Position numbers and translations under genes: made by a program | Notes under the pieces: model-generated | Database searches by the model: none | Seen by the model: the letters and a program-made list of their open reading frames with translations, nothing else | Told to the model about the DNA's origin: nothing | In this document: positions 7,252-15,814 of the stretch, piece after piece | How positions within the stretch are numbered: position 1 is the first letter of the stretch | How the letters are laid out: the number at the start of each line of letters is the position of its first letter | NCBI GenBank assembly: GCA_029260235.1 | Contig: JAJDDP010000007.1 | Location: forward strand, 1-34,459 | DNA length: 34,459 nt | Origin: Phycisphaerae bacterium | GTDB taxonomy: Bacteria > Planctomycetota > Phycisphaerae > UBA1845 | Reading direction: 5' to 3'

Positions 7252-8655
7252 TCAGGCGACTTCAGAGCGAAAGTCTTCAAACTTGCCTCCCGGGTGCCTG
7301 GGGATCTCATCGACATGGATGAACACGAATTCAAAGGGATGGCCGAGCGCGCGTGCAAGGTAGTCGCTTGCAGCCGTTTGCTCTTCCTCTGACAACTGCT
7401 CCTGGGCGACAATGAGTACATCGATTCGTGCCACTGATCTTTGGATGAGCTGAAACTGACGGAACCTGGGAAGGTGGACGAGGTCCCCGCCTTGACCGAT
7501 GCCAGGCCATCGCTTCTGCCCGTCTGGCAGGACAAGCATGTTTCGTTGTCTGCCGAGGATCTTCCGCAAGACGGGCAAACGACGTCCGCAGGGACAGCTT
7601 GAGCCTACTTCTGCATAATCGCCCAAATCGTATCGAATTAACGGTGTCGCGAAATTATGCAGGCTGCTGATGACCACCCGGCCGGTTTCACCGGGCAAGC
7701 ACGCCTTGCCTTGCTCGTCGAGGACTTCAACCATCACGCTTTCAGATTGAACATGGTAGTGCTCGTGCTCAGGGCATTGTAGGGCGACGTAACCAACCTC
7801 CTGGGTAGAGTAAACGTCGGTGACCGTGACGTCCCAGGCTTGGCGGCAGGTTTCTCGAATCCGCGGATCCAAGATTTCGCCGAACGTCCGAACCTGCTGA
7901 AGGCCTGGCAATTGGATACCGGTAGAGAGAAAATGATCTGCAAGGGCTTCGAGGTTCGAGGGGTAGCAGAGCAGATACGCCGGATCGTGACGAACTAGCC
8001 AGGCAGCCTGCTCCTCAATCGTGCTTTGGATGCTGAGCAACAGGCCAGGACCGGTTGTCGTGCCGCGATCCGTGGCGATGCCCCAACTTTCGCGCATTTC
8101 TCCGTCGGGTGGCAACGCTGCGCCTGGTCGTGTGTGACGGATCACCGCAAGCTTCTGACCAAGATCGCGCTGATGCCACCGGTGGTCACGCAATGTCAAA
8201 ACGTGCCAGTGCAGGCGAGTCTGAGGTGTGCTGGCTGTGCAAACAGGTTGGCCTGTTGAGCCGGAGGTTACCACGCTGCGCGTTATTCTTGGATTCGCAG
8301 GTGCCGAACTGCTCAGCAGTTGCTCCGCAGCATCTTGGATGTCGCGCCGGGTCAACAGGGGAATCTCTGCCCAGCTATCCTCATCAAGCGCTGGCCCAAA
8401 TCGATACTGCGCAGCCTCAAGCCGATGGCGGTAATAAGGCGTGGTTGTGTAGGCGTGGCGGAGTAGTTTCTGCAAACGCTTGAGCTGCCATCGCCGAATC
8501 AACTCGGGTGCCTGCCATTGTGTCTGATCCAATTGGCGCAGCATTCCTGAGATCGTTCCTTGGCTGGCCCCTGCCTTGCCGCGCAGCGGCGCTGCAGCCC
8601 TCGAAGCAGCATTGCTGAGAGGGGCAGCGGAGTCGGTAGATGTAGGAACCTGCAT
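7252..8655 (-). CDS. PaaK-like adenylate-forming ligase (phenylacetate-CoA ligase / F390 synthetase family)
   Basis: This 467-residue enzyme should activate a carboxylic acid as an acyl-adenylate, usually to make a CoA thioester. The phosphate-binding motif VTSGSTGQP is at 129-137, the DVYSTQEVG motif (A5 region) at 280-288, and the IRYDLGDYAEV motif in the C-terminal third. The end GGKFEDFRSEV fits the catalytic-lysine region of the C-terminal subdomain. A CPCG pair near 355-360 follows the YDLGD motif, as in many PaaK relatives. The first 35 residues are Ala/Ser-rich and probably unstructured. ATG 8655 is preceded by GCAGGAG nine bases away. It is the first gene of a probable three-gene group with the GNAT and cysteine dioxygenase genes; the substrate is unknown. 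Confidence 0.88.
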   Translation of the reverse strand: MQVPTSTDSAAPLSNAASRAAAPLRGKAGASQGTISGMLRQLDQTQWQAPELIRRWQLKRLQKLLRHAYTTTPYYRHRLEAAQYRFGPALDEDSWAEIPLLTRRDIQDAAEQLLSSSAPANPRITRSVVTSGSTGQPVCTASTPQTRLHWHVLTLRDHRWHQRDLGQKLAVIRHTRPGAALPPDGEMRESWGIATDRGTTTGPGLLLSIQSTIEEQAAWLVRHDPAYLLCYPSNLEALADHFLSTGIQLPGLQQVRTFGEILDPRIRETCRQAWDVTVTDVYSTQEVGYVALQCPEHEHYHVQSESVMVEVLDEQGKACLPGETGRVVISSLHNFATPLIRYDLGDYAEVGSSCPCGRRLPVLRKILGRQRNMLVLPDGQKRWPGIGQGGDLVHLPRFRQFQLIQRSVARIDVLIVAQEQLSEEEQTAASDYLARALGHPFEFVFIHVDEIPRHPGGKFEDFRSEVA

Positions 8656-8933
8656 AGAACAACACTCCTGCTGAAGTTCATCGTCCTTGGACCGCCCCTA
8701 GTTGAGCCGCGTCGTTGTTTCCATTTCGGCTGAGGATATCGGCAAGAGCAGCGTGTGGTCGTGTTAGTGGACGTTGACCCCTGCGCCTGCGAGACGGTCC
8801 GGGGCAAATACTGCGACTTCTCTTGCTGCATCACGAGTTGAAACGTACATCTTCAAGAGACCGTGGTTACCTAGACATCGTTCAGGTCCGGTAAGGACTG
8901 AGCCGCATCAGCTGGTACAGCGAGGTTGGACAC
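8656..8933. other. Divergent intergenic region
   Basis: This 278-base gap separates the ligase gene (-) from the giant LEPR-x-LL gene (+) and must hold both promoters. No convincing coding frame, strong hairpin or consensus -35/-10 pair was seen. GAGG about eight bases before ATG 8934 is the probable ribosome site of the giant gene. Confidence 0.5.
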
Positions 8934-11900
8934 ATGAGCAAGAGAAACCGACGTAGCAATCGCAAGTCAAAAAAACACGCGCCTACAGATGCCGTCGATG
9001 CCTGCACATCAGATCAGGACGGGCAGACACTTTCAAACCCCAAACCCACCTTTAACGTTGAATCCCTAGAACCGCGCATACTCCTCTCAGCCACTTGGGT
9101 TGATGCTGATACCGGCGATGCTGAGGCAGGGCCTACCGAAAGCAACGATGTCTATACGGGCACTGATGCCAATGAGGTAGCAGATGCGCTCGGTGGCGAT
9201 GATACGCTGTCAGGTGCTGGCGGCGATGATTCACTATTCGGTGGAGCTGGAGACGACCTCCTCGATGGAGGAACGGGCGATGATTCCTTGTTCGGTGGCA
9301 CGGGAGACGATCAACTGATCGGCGGCGCAGGTGATGACGCCATTGATGGCGGCGCTGGCGTGGATACGGCGGATTACTCGGGCGCCGCTGCCGTCAATGT
9401 GGATCTTGGCGCGGGCACCGCGACGGGCGACGGTACTGACACGCTCACGAACATTGAAAATGTTACCGGCTCTTCTGACGATGACATAATCGCAGGAGAT
9501 GGTGCGTCAAACGTGCTCGACGGCGGGGATGGCGATGACGCGTTGCAAGGCCTCGGCGGGGCCGACACCATCTCCGGGGGAGACGGAAGCGACGACATCG
9601 ACGGCGATGCTGGGGCTGACCAAATCTCCGGTGACGCGGGAGACGACACGCTAGATGGCGGCGAAGGCAACGATACGATCGACGGTGGTTCGGGCGACGA
9701 TGCGATCACCGGAGGAGCAGGCACCGACACGCTAACCGGTGGGGAAGGCGACGATACCGTCGCCGGCGGCGGTGGGGCGGATCAGGTCTCCGGCGATGCC
9801 GGGGATGATGTGATCTCAGGTGACGGTGGGGCTGATGTGTTGGACGGCGGCACCGGTGACGACACCTTGGACGGCGGCGAGGGCAACGATACGCTCGAAG
9901 GCGGCGCTGGCGACGACACCCTGACCGGCGGCGGCGGTACCGACACGGCTGTCTACGATGATGCAAGCGCATCGGTGAGCGTCGATCTAACCGCCGGTAC
10001 TGCAACCGGCGGCGATGGGACCGATTCGCTCTCGAGTATCGAAGGCGTAGCGGGTTCTGCATACGACGACACCATCGACGGTAGTTCGGCGGCCAATATC
10101 TTGGTCGGTGGATCTGGCGACGACATCATCGATGGCAAGGCAGGCCATGACCAGCTCTTTGGCGGCGCCGGTGACGATTCGCTCATCGGTGGTTCTGGGA
10201 ATGACGTTATCGACGGCGGCGTGGGCGATGACACCATTGACGGTGGTGAGGGTAACGACACGTTGACCGACGGTCTCGGTGATGACACCATCACTGCAGG
10301 CGCAGGGAATGATACCATTCACGTCTACGGTGGAAGCGACACGATCTCAGCCGGAGACGGCGTTGATAAGATCGTGATTCACGCGGGCAACGACGGCGAC
10401 GTGATGACCGTCGATGGCAATGGTGGAGCCGACACGCTGGATCTGAGTGCCTTTGCTTCCAATAACGTAGCCGATGATGGAAACGGCGCCATTTCTGTCA
10501 ACTTGGGCAGTGGTCAAGCCTTCTCGATCAACTACGCGAACATTGAAACCATACTTACCGGGCAAGCCAATGACGTTCCCGATGCTGTCGATGATTCAGT
10601 TTCAACCTACGCAGGCCTGACAGTAACCACCGGCAATGTCCTGGGGAACGATACCGATCCGAACGGCGATTCCCTCAGTGTCATAGGATTTACCCAAGGT
10701 GCCAACGGAACGGTCTCCAGCAATGGCGACGGGACTTTCAATTACACGCCGGATGACGGCTTTTCGGGAGACGACTCGTTTACTTACACGGTGGATGACG
10801 GCAATGCCGGTATCGACACCGCCAGCGTCGATGTGACGGTCAATGATGTCGCTCCAACGGCAGATGCCGGCGCGGATCAGACGGTTGACGAGAACGATAC
10901 GGTCACCCTCGACAGCAGCAGCAGCTCCGATCCCCAAGGCCAGAACCTAACCTACTCCTGGGCGCAGACCGGCGGTTCGTCGGTGACGCTTGACGATGTC
11001 AGCGCCTCTCAGCCGACGTTCACGGCCCCCGAAGGTGTGAGCAACAGCACGCTCACGTTCGAAGTCGAAGTGTCCGACGGTACGACGACCAGCACCGATA
11101 CTGTGAACATTGCGGTCAGTGCCGACGACGATGCTCCAACGGCAGCCGCCGGTGCGGACCAGACGGTAACTGAAAATGCGGCTGTAACGTTGGATGCCTC
11201 GGGCAGCAATGACCCCGAAGGCCAAGGCTTGTCTTATACCTGGACGCAGACGGGTGGTTCGTCGGTGACGCTGGATGATGCCAGCGCCTCACAGCCGACC
11301 TTTACGGCTCCCGAAGGCGTGAGCAACAGCACGCTGACTTTCCAGGTTGAAGCGAGCGATGGCACCAACACCAGCGTCGATACGGTGACGGTTACGGTGA
11401 ACGCCGACGATGACGCTCCGACGGCCAGCGCCGGTTCCGATCAGACGGTGAATGAAAACGCGGGCGTCACCTTGAACGCATCGGGTTCTTCCGATCCCGA
11501 AGGCCAAGGCTTGACCTACACATGGACGCAGACCGGCGGTCCATCGGTCACGCTGGATGACGCCAGCGCCGCTCAGCCCACGTTCACAGCTCCTGAAGGT
11601 GTGAGCAACAGCACGCTGACCTTCCAAGTAGACGCGAGCGATGGAACTTCTACTAGCGTCGATACGGTTACCATCACCGTCAATGCAGACGACGACGCAC
11701 CAACGGATCTTCAGATCGCCTCAACCCAGACGAATCAACCGCTGTTGCAAGAGGGAGCTGACTCGGGTGTTACCGTTGTTGGGATTTATGCGGCCAACAG
11801 CGATACCAATCTCTTGGAAGGCAAGCCGGCCTTGGGTACGTTGAGCGACCACAACTACTTCGACCACAGCAGCCTGGGCAACACGGGCTACAACTACATG

Positions 11901-14900
11901 GGCGGTCACGACTGGTTCGCCGACAACAACGTATCGATCAGCGGTCTCAAAGGCGGTCAGATTGTCTTTAGCGACGGAACCACCGGCGAAATCGACGCGG
12001 TGTCCAACGGGTCGGGTAATACCGAGAATGCCTACGTCTATTATCGCGCGTACGACTATGACATCGATGCGACGGTCGATGAGAATTCGGCGGCTGGCAC
12101 CGTCGTAGCCACCTTTACTGCGACCGATCCTGATTCCGGTTCCGGGTTGACCTACTCCATCGCAGACAACGATGATTACGAAGTCGTCAACAATGAACTG
12201 CGTGTCAAGGCTGGTGCTTCGCTGAATCACGAAACCGCTGCCGTGAACAACATCGCTGTCACAGTCGCCGATAGCGCCGGCAACACCTATGTAGAAACTG
12301 TCAAAATCCACGTCGCAGACGTCAACGAGGCATCTACGGACATTTCGTTTGTGCCCGATCTGAACAACCCGGCGAATCTGAGCAGTGGCGTGCCCAGTGG
12401 CACCACCGTCGTCGGGATCTACGCACCGGGCAGCGGGGCCAATCTTATCGATGGCAGCCCGCAGCTATCAACGCTTTCTAATCACAGCTACTTCGACCAC
12501 AATTCCCTCGGTCACACCGGCTACAACTACATGGGCGGAAATCAATGGTTCTCCGACAACGACATCTCCATCAACGGGCTAAAGGGCGGAACGGTCGTTT
12601 TTAGCGACGGCACTACCGGGATGATCGATGCGGCCTCCAACGGATCAGGCAATACCGAGAGCGCGTACATTTACTACCGCGCCTACGACCCCAGTGGAGC
12701 CATCGCCGTGTCCGAGGATGCAGCCACGGGAGCGACCGTCGCAACCATGGGTGCCAATGACCCCGACGCCGGCGATAGTGTTAGCTATTCGATTGTGGGC
12801 GACTCCGATGAGTTCGAAATCGTGGGCAACAAGATCCAAGTCAAAGCTGGTGCGGGGTTGGATTTCGAGACGGCATCATCGCACGAAGTGACCATCAGAG
12901 CGACCGACGCCGACGGACTCACCTACGACGAGACCGTCACCATTGGCGTCGGTGATGCCAACGACGCCCCAATCGCCGAGGCCGGCGCGAATCAAGTAGT
13001 TGAGGAGGGCGGCGCGGTGACCCTCGATGCTACCGGCAGCACTGATGCCGATGGCGACAACCTGACCTTCACCTGGACGCAAACCGGTGGACCGACCGTG
13101 ACTCTGAGCGACACCAGCGCCGGCCAGCCGACGTTCGATGCTCCTGATGTGGATGCATCGACGACCTTGACCTTTGCGGTCGAAGTCGATGACGGCGAGG
13201 AAACTCATGTAGACACGGTCGAGATCACGGTCAATCCGACGGATTCTGAGTTGTTTGTAGATGCCGGGCTGAATATGGCTATCAACGAAGGAGAGACGGT
13301 TTCCTTGCACGCAACGGCCAGCACGGTCGAACCTGTCGCCTTCGATGCCAACGCCATCGATTCCTACGGGGGGAGCGGCCAGGACATTAACCTGAGCGTC
13401 GATATCCAAGACGGCGGCTCAACCCTGCACATGGCCGGGAATGGCTGGAGGTCAATCGATTTCGATTATGAGGTCACGTCGGACACCGTGTTGGAATTCG
13501 ACTTCCTGAGCACTGCCCAAGGTGAGATTCATGGCATCGGGTTCGACAGCGATGCGTCCATCGGAGCAAACAATACGTTCCAACTCTATGGAACTCAGGA
13601 CTGGGGCCAAGATGATTTCAGCGACTACGGCGATTCGGAAGGCCAGTGGAAGCACTACCGCATTCCGGTTGGTGAGAATTACACCGGCGATTTCGACCGC
13701 CTCTTCTTCGTCAACGACCATGACGTAAGCAGCCCTACGGGCGAGAGCTTCTTTTCGAACCTGCGGGTCTTCGAGGAGGGCGCCGAGGACGCACCAGCCG
13801 AGAATCTAACCTACAACTGGACGCAGATTGACGGCCCGGCGGTTACGATGACCAACGCCAACTCAGCCGATCCGACGTTCGATACGCCCGATGTAGATCA
13901 GCAAACCACGCTGACCTTTCAACTCGAAGTGCTGGACGGTGACGAGGTCTACACCGACACGATTGAGGTCACTGTCAATCCGACGCAACTCGACGTCGTC
14001 GTCGATGCGGGACCTGACCAAGTTGTGGATGAGGGGCAGTTGGTTGCGTTGCAGGCCACCGTCGATAACGCTCAACAGGAAGTGTCCTTCGATAGCAGCA
14101 CGGTTGACTCTTATGGCGGCACCGGGCAAGACATTAACCTGAGCGTCGGGGTTGAAGACGGCGGATCCACCCTGCACATGACTGGCAACGGCTGGAAATC
14201 CGTTGACTTCGACTATGAGGTCACGCCCGACACGGTGCTGGAATTCGATTTCATGAGCACCGCCCAAGGTGAAATTCATGGCATCGGGTTCGATAGTGAT
14301 GTAACCATCGGGGCAGATAGCACTTTCCAGCTCTACGGAACGCAAGACTGGGGAAACGACGATTTCAGCGACTACAGCGGTTCCGAAGGTCAGTGGAAGC
14401 ACTACAGTATTCCGGTCGGCGATTTCTACACCGGCGATTTTGATCGTCTCTTCTTCGTCAACGACCACGATGTAAGCAGCCCCACGGGCGAGAGCTTCTT
14501 CTCGAACATTCGCGTACATGAGGGCGGCTCGGACGCCGCTCCCGATCAAGGCCTGACCTACACCTGGACGCAGACGGGCGGGCCAGCGGTGACGCTGAGC
14601 GATGGTAGCGCCTCTCAGCCGACGTTCACTGCGCCCGGTGTCGATGCCGATTCAACGCTTACCTTTCAGGTTGAGGTAAGTGATGGGATTGCCACGAGCA
14701 TCGATACGGTGACCATCACCGTCGGCGCAAGAGAACCAGAGCCCGCCGGTCAAAACGCTCCTGTTCCAGCTGCCGAAAGCCATTCGATTCTGGAGAAACC
14801 CACAAGCGGCCCGCTCCCAACGCCGCCCCCAGCGGACATAGACTCAAACGTGGCGGACGTCGTTGATTCCGCCGACGACTCCCCAGCCGACGTCGATCTG

Positions 14901-15686
14901 CCGTTTGACAACGCCGACACCAAGCCTGGTTCGGGCAATAGCGGTGCCGTGAGTGACCAACCAGACGCGCCTGAAGACATTGCAGTTACCCCCGCTGAGG
15001 GGTCAGATGAGTCAGACAGCGAGTTGGCAGGAGTTGTTGATGCGCCCCCGGATCAGCCGGAGATTCCTGATACCTCTTCCGGCCCAGTCGATACGGGCAA
15101 CACCAGTACTGCCAAAGCCGATGCCCCGGAGTGGGATGGATCTGAGGATTTACAAGTCCTGGATCCGATACACCACTTGGCAGGTTCGGTAGAAGTTGAA
15201 GATTCGACCGGAGGTGCTCACGCTGACGGTATCGATCTGTTTGCTTCGATCGCCGGGCCTGAATATTCAGAAGGCCAGGTGCCGAGCACGGCCGGTGAGT
15301 TTGCCGACGAGGTTCAAGTGAACTCCCAAGGGCTACCGGTGATAACTGGCGAGTTAGCTCAGCTGGGATTCGACCACGTGTTCAGGGAGGTGCCCGAAGA
15401 TGCTCAAGGCGGAGCGCAGATTCTGACCGCGCAAAGCCATCTGGGTGGAGCAACCGAGGCTGGTAGGCACGAAGACGAGCCAAGCAAGGCCTTCAAGTCG
15501 AACGTCATTGGCGTCACCGATGCCCGCGATGCAAGCCCTGAGGGTGGAATTGCGATGTCTGATGCCCCAGCATCAGGTGGGTTCCTCGCCCAGCTCTGGG
15601 CGTTGGTCCGCGGCACCGGCGGCAAGCGACATGGCGACGAATCCCGCGAGCTGATGCAGGCTAAGAAGACCAGCCGACGGCATTGA
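8934..15686 (+). CDS. Giant extracellular LEPR-x-LL / RTX / K319-Ig / cadherin-like protein
   Basis: This 2250-residue protein is probably a secreted calcium-dependent adhesin or surface-matrix protein. The N-terminus is basic with no ordinary signal peptide, then carries LEPRILLSA near residue 45, the LEPR-x-LL motif of large planctomycete secreted proteins. Residues about 75-490 contain roughly 30 GGxGxDxLx RTX repeats, which bind calcium. A tandem-95-like domain (VLGNDTDPNGD) is near 546-635. K319/PKD-like Ig domains follow at about 640, 735, 830 and 1345. Between 923 and 1345 an unrecognised module plus cadherin-like repeat occurs twice. Residues 1437-1930 are two Ig domains, each interrupted by the same ~150-residue insert. 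From about 1935 the tail is acidic, Pro/Ala/Ser-rich and low in complexity, ending basic (KKTSRRH). No sortase motif, PEP-CTERM or transmembrane anchor was seen. The secretion route is unknown. Confidence 0.93.
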   Translation: MSKRNRRSNRKSKKHAPTDAVDACTSDQDGQTLSNPKPTFNVESLEPRILLSATWVDADTGDAEAGPTESNDVYTGTDANEVADALGGDDTLSGAGGDDSLFGGAGDDLLDGGTGDDSLFGGTGDDQLIGGAGDDAIDGGAGVDTADYSGAAAVNVDLGAGTATGDGTDTLTNIENVTGSSDDDIIAGDGASNVLDGGDGDDALQGLGGADTISGGDGSDDIDGDAGADQISGDAGDDTLDGGEGNDTIDGGSGDDAITGGAGTDTLTGGEGDDTVAGGGGADQVSGDAGDDVISGDGGADVLDGGTGDDTLDGGEGNDTLEGGAGDDTLTGGGGTDTAVYDDASASVSVDLTAGTATGGDGTDSLSSIEGVAGSAYDDTIDGSSAANILVGGSGDDIIDGKAGHDQLFGGAGDDSLIGGSGNDVIDGGVGDDTIDGGEGNDTLTDGLGDDTITAGAGNDTIHVYGGSDTISAGDGVDKIVIHAGNDGDVMTVDGNGGADTLDLSAFASNNVADDGNGAISVNLGSGQAFSINYANIETILTGQANDVPDAVDDSVSTYAGLTVTTGNVLGNDTDPNGDSLSVIGFTQGANGTVSSNGDGTFNYTPDDGFSGDDSFTYTVDDGNAGIDTASVDVTVNDVAPTADAGADQTVDENDTVTLDSSSSSDPQGQNLTYSWAQTGGSSVTLDDVSASQPTFTAPEGVSNSTLTFEVEVSDGTTTSTDTVNIAVSADDDAPTAAAGADQTVTENAAVTLDASGSNDPEGQGLSYTWTQTGGSSVTLDDASASQPTFTAPEGVSNSTLTFQVEASDGTNTSVDTVTVTVNADDDAPTASAGSDQTVNENAGVTLNASGSSDPEGQGLTYTWTQTGGPSVTLDDASAAQPTFTAPEGVSNSTLTFQVDASDGTSTSVDTVTITVNADDDAPTDLQIASTQTNQPLLQEGADSGVTVVGIYAANSDTNLLEGKPALGTLSDHNYFDHSSLGNTGYNYMGGHDWFADNNVSISGLKGGQIVFSDGTTGEIDAVSNGSGNTENAYVYYRAYDYDIDATVDENSAAGTVVATFTATDPDSGSGLTYSIADNDDYEVVNNELRVKAGASLNHETAAVNNIAVTVADSAGNTYVETVKIHVADVNEASTDISFVPDLNNPANLSSGVPSGTTVVGIYAPGSGANLIDGSPQLSTLSNHSYFDHNSLGHTGYNYMGGNQWFSDNDISINGLKGGTVVFSDGTTGMIDAASNGSGNTESAYIYYRAYDPSGAIAVSEDAATGATVATMGANDPDAGDSVSYSIVGDSDEFEIVGNKIQVKAGAGLDFETASSHEVTIRATDADGLTYDETVTIGVGDANDAPIAEAGANQVVEEGGAVTLDATGSTDADGDNLTFTWTQTGGPTVTLSDTSAGQPTFDAPDVDASTTLTFAVEVDDGEETHVDTVEITVNPTDSELFVDAGLNMAINEGETVSLHATASTVEPVAFDANAIDSYGGSGQDINLSVDIQDGGSTLHMAGNGWRSIDFDYEVTSDTVLEFDFLSTAQGEIHGIGFDSDASIGANNTFQLYGTQDWGQDDFSDYGDSEGQWKHYRIPVGENYTGDFDRLFFVNDHDVSSPTGESFFSNLRVFEEGAEDAPAENLTYNWTQIDGPAVTMTNANSADPTFDTPDVDQQTTLTFQLEVLDGDEVYTDTIEVTVNPTQLDVVVDAGPDQVVDEGQLVALQATVDNAQQEVSFDSSTVDSYGGTGQDINLSVGVEDGGSTLHMTGNGWKSVDFDYEVTPDTVLEFDFMSTAQGEIHGIGFDSDVTIGADSTFQLYGTQDWGNDDFSDYSGSEGQWKHYSIPVGDFYTGDFDRLFFVNDHDVSSPTGESFFSNIRVHEGGSDAAPDQGLTYTWTQTGGPAVTLSDGSASQPTFTAPGVDADSTLTFQVEVSDGIATSIDTVTITVGAREPEPAGQNAPVPAAESHSILEKPTSGPLPTPPPADIDSNVADVVDSADDSPADVDLPFDNADTKPGSGNSGAVSDQPDAPEDIAVTPAEGSDESDSELAGVVDAPPDQPEIPDTSSGPVDTGNTSTAKADAPEWDGSEDLQVLDPIHHLAGSVEVEDSTGGAHADGIDLFASIAGPEYSEGQVPSTAGEFADEVQVNSQGLPVITGELAQLGFDHVFREVPEDAQGGAQILTAQSHLGGATEAGRHEDEPSKAFKSNVIGVTDARDASPEGGIAMSDAPASGGFLAQLWALVRGTGGKRHGDESRELMQAKKTSRRH
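9180..10395 (+). repeat. RTX (haemolysin-type) calcium-binding repeat array
   Basis: About 30 nonapeptide-type units of the form GGxGxDxLx are encoded here, such as GGAGDDSLFGG and GGEGNDTLEGG. The array is broken twice by short non-repeat stretches (YSGAAAVNVDLGAGTATG and YDDASASVSVDLTAGTATG), which are themselves related to each other. This suggests that a block of repeats plus spacer was duplicated. Confidence 0.92.
10855..11700 (+). repeat. Three tandem K319/PKD-like Ig domain repeats
   Basis: Three units of about 280 bases start near 10855, 11140 and 11415. Each reads APTA-x-AGxDQTV-x-EN, then LTYxWxQTGGxSVTLDD, then SQPTFTAPEGVSNSTLTF and DTVxxxV. Long stretches are nearly identical between copies, so this is a recent tandem amplification. 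Confidence 0.9.
11703..12063 (+). repeat. Unrecognised module, copy A
   Basis: About 120 codons in the giant gene, with landmarks GVTVVGIYAANS, YFDHSSLGNTGYNYMGG, ISGLKGGQIVFSDGTTG and YVYYRAYD. A cadherin-like repeat (VDENSAAGTVVATFTATDPDSG) follows. The module is repeated closely at 12336-12700. No known family was recognised. Confidence 0.8.
12336..12700 (+). repeat. Unrecognised module, copy B
   Basis: This is the second copy of the 11703-12063 module: GTTVVGIYAPGS, YFDHNSLGHTGYNYMGG, INGLKGGTVVFSDGTTG, YIYYRAYD. A second cadherin-like repeat follows (VSEDAATGATVATMGANDPDAG). The pair module-plus-cadherin was duplicated as a unit. Confidence 0.8.
13333..13779 (+). repeat. Beta-sandwich-like insert in an Ig domain, copy A
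   Basis: About 149 codons with landmarks DSYGGSGQDINLSV, TLHMAGNGWRSIDFDYEV, GEIHGIGFDSD, FQLYGTQDWG, GQWKHYRIPVG and FDRLFFVNDHD...FFSNLRV. It interrupts a K319-like domain whose front half (NEGETVSLHATAS) lies before it and whose back half (LTYNWTQIDGPAVTM) follows. The strand-rich pattern with conserved Trp and aromatic residues suggests a carbohydrate-binding-like fold, which is inference. Confidence 0.75.
14077..14523 (+). repeat. Beta-sandwich-like insert in an Ig domain, copy B
   Basis: This repeats the 13333-13779 insert (DSYGGTGQDINLSV, TLHMTGNGWKSVDFDYEV, FQLYGTQDWG, FDRLFFVNDHD, FFSNIRV) with high identity at DNA level. It again splits a K319-like domain (VDEGQLVALQATV before, LTYTWTQTGGPAVTL after). 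Confidence 0.75.
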
Positions 15687-15720
15687 TAGTTCGGCTGGAG
15701 CACAGGGCATAGGCATGAAC

Positions 15721-15758
15721 AAAGCCCGGAACACGTCCAAAGACGCGGTCCGGGCTTT
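15721..15758. terminator. Shared convergent terminator hairpin
   Basis: AAAGCCCGGA (15721-15730) pairs perfectly with TCCGGGCTTT (15749-15758). An inner stem CGTC/GACG around CAAA extends the hairpin. It lies 35 bases after the giant gene and before the end of the convergent PEP-CTERM gene, and GATTTCAATT follows on the plus strand. It probably ends transcription from both sides. Confidence 0.75.
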
Positions 15759-15814
15759 GATTTCAATTCAACTTGCGCCACTTAGCTGCCCAAGAAGCAG
15801 CAGGGCGGTACTAT

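Noticed and set aside
9180..10395. CRISPR-like or satellite DNA
   Set aside because: The repetition is in frame with GGxGxDxLx and is explained by RTX coding repeats.
12876..13409. 177-codon minus-strand frame
   Set aside because: Antisense shadow of the repeat region with no ribosome site or domain.
13863..14549. 228-codon minus-strand frame in the giant gene
   Set aside because: It is antisense to repetitive Ig-domain coding sequence; long antisense frames are expected there.
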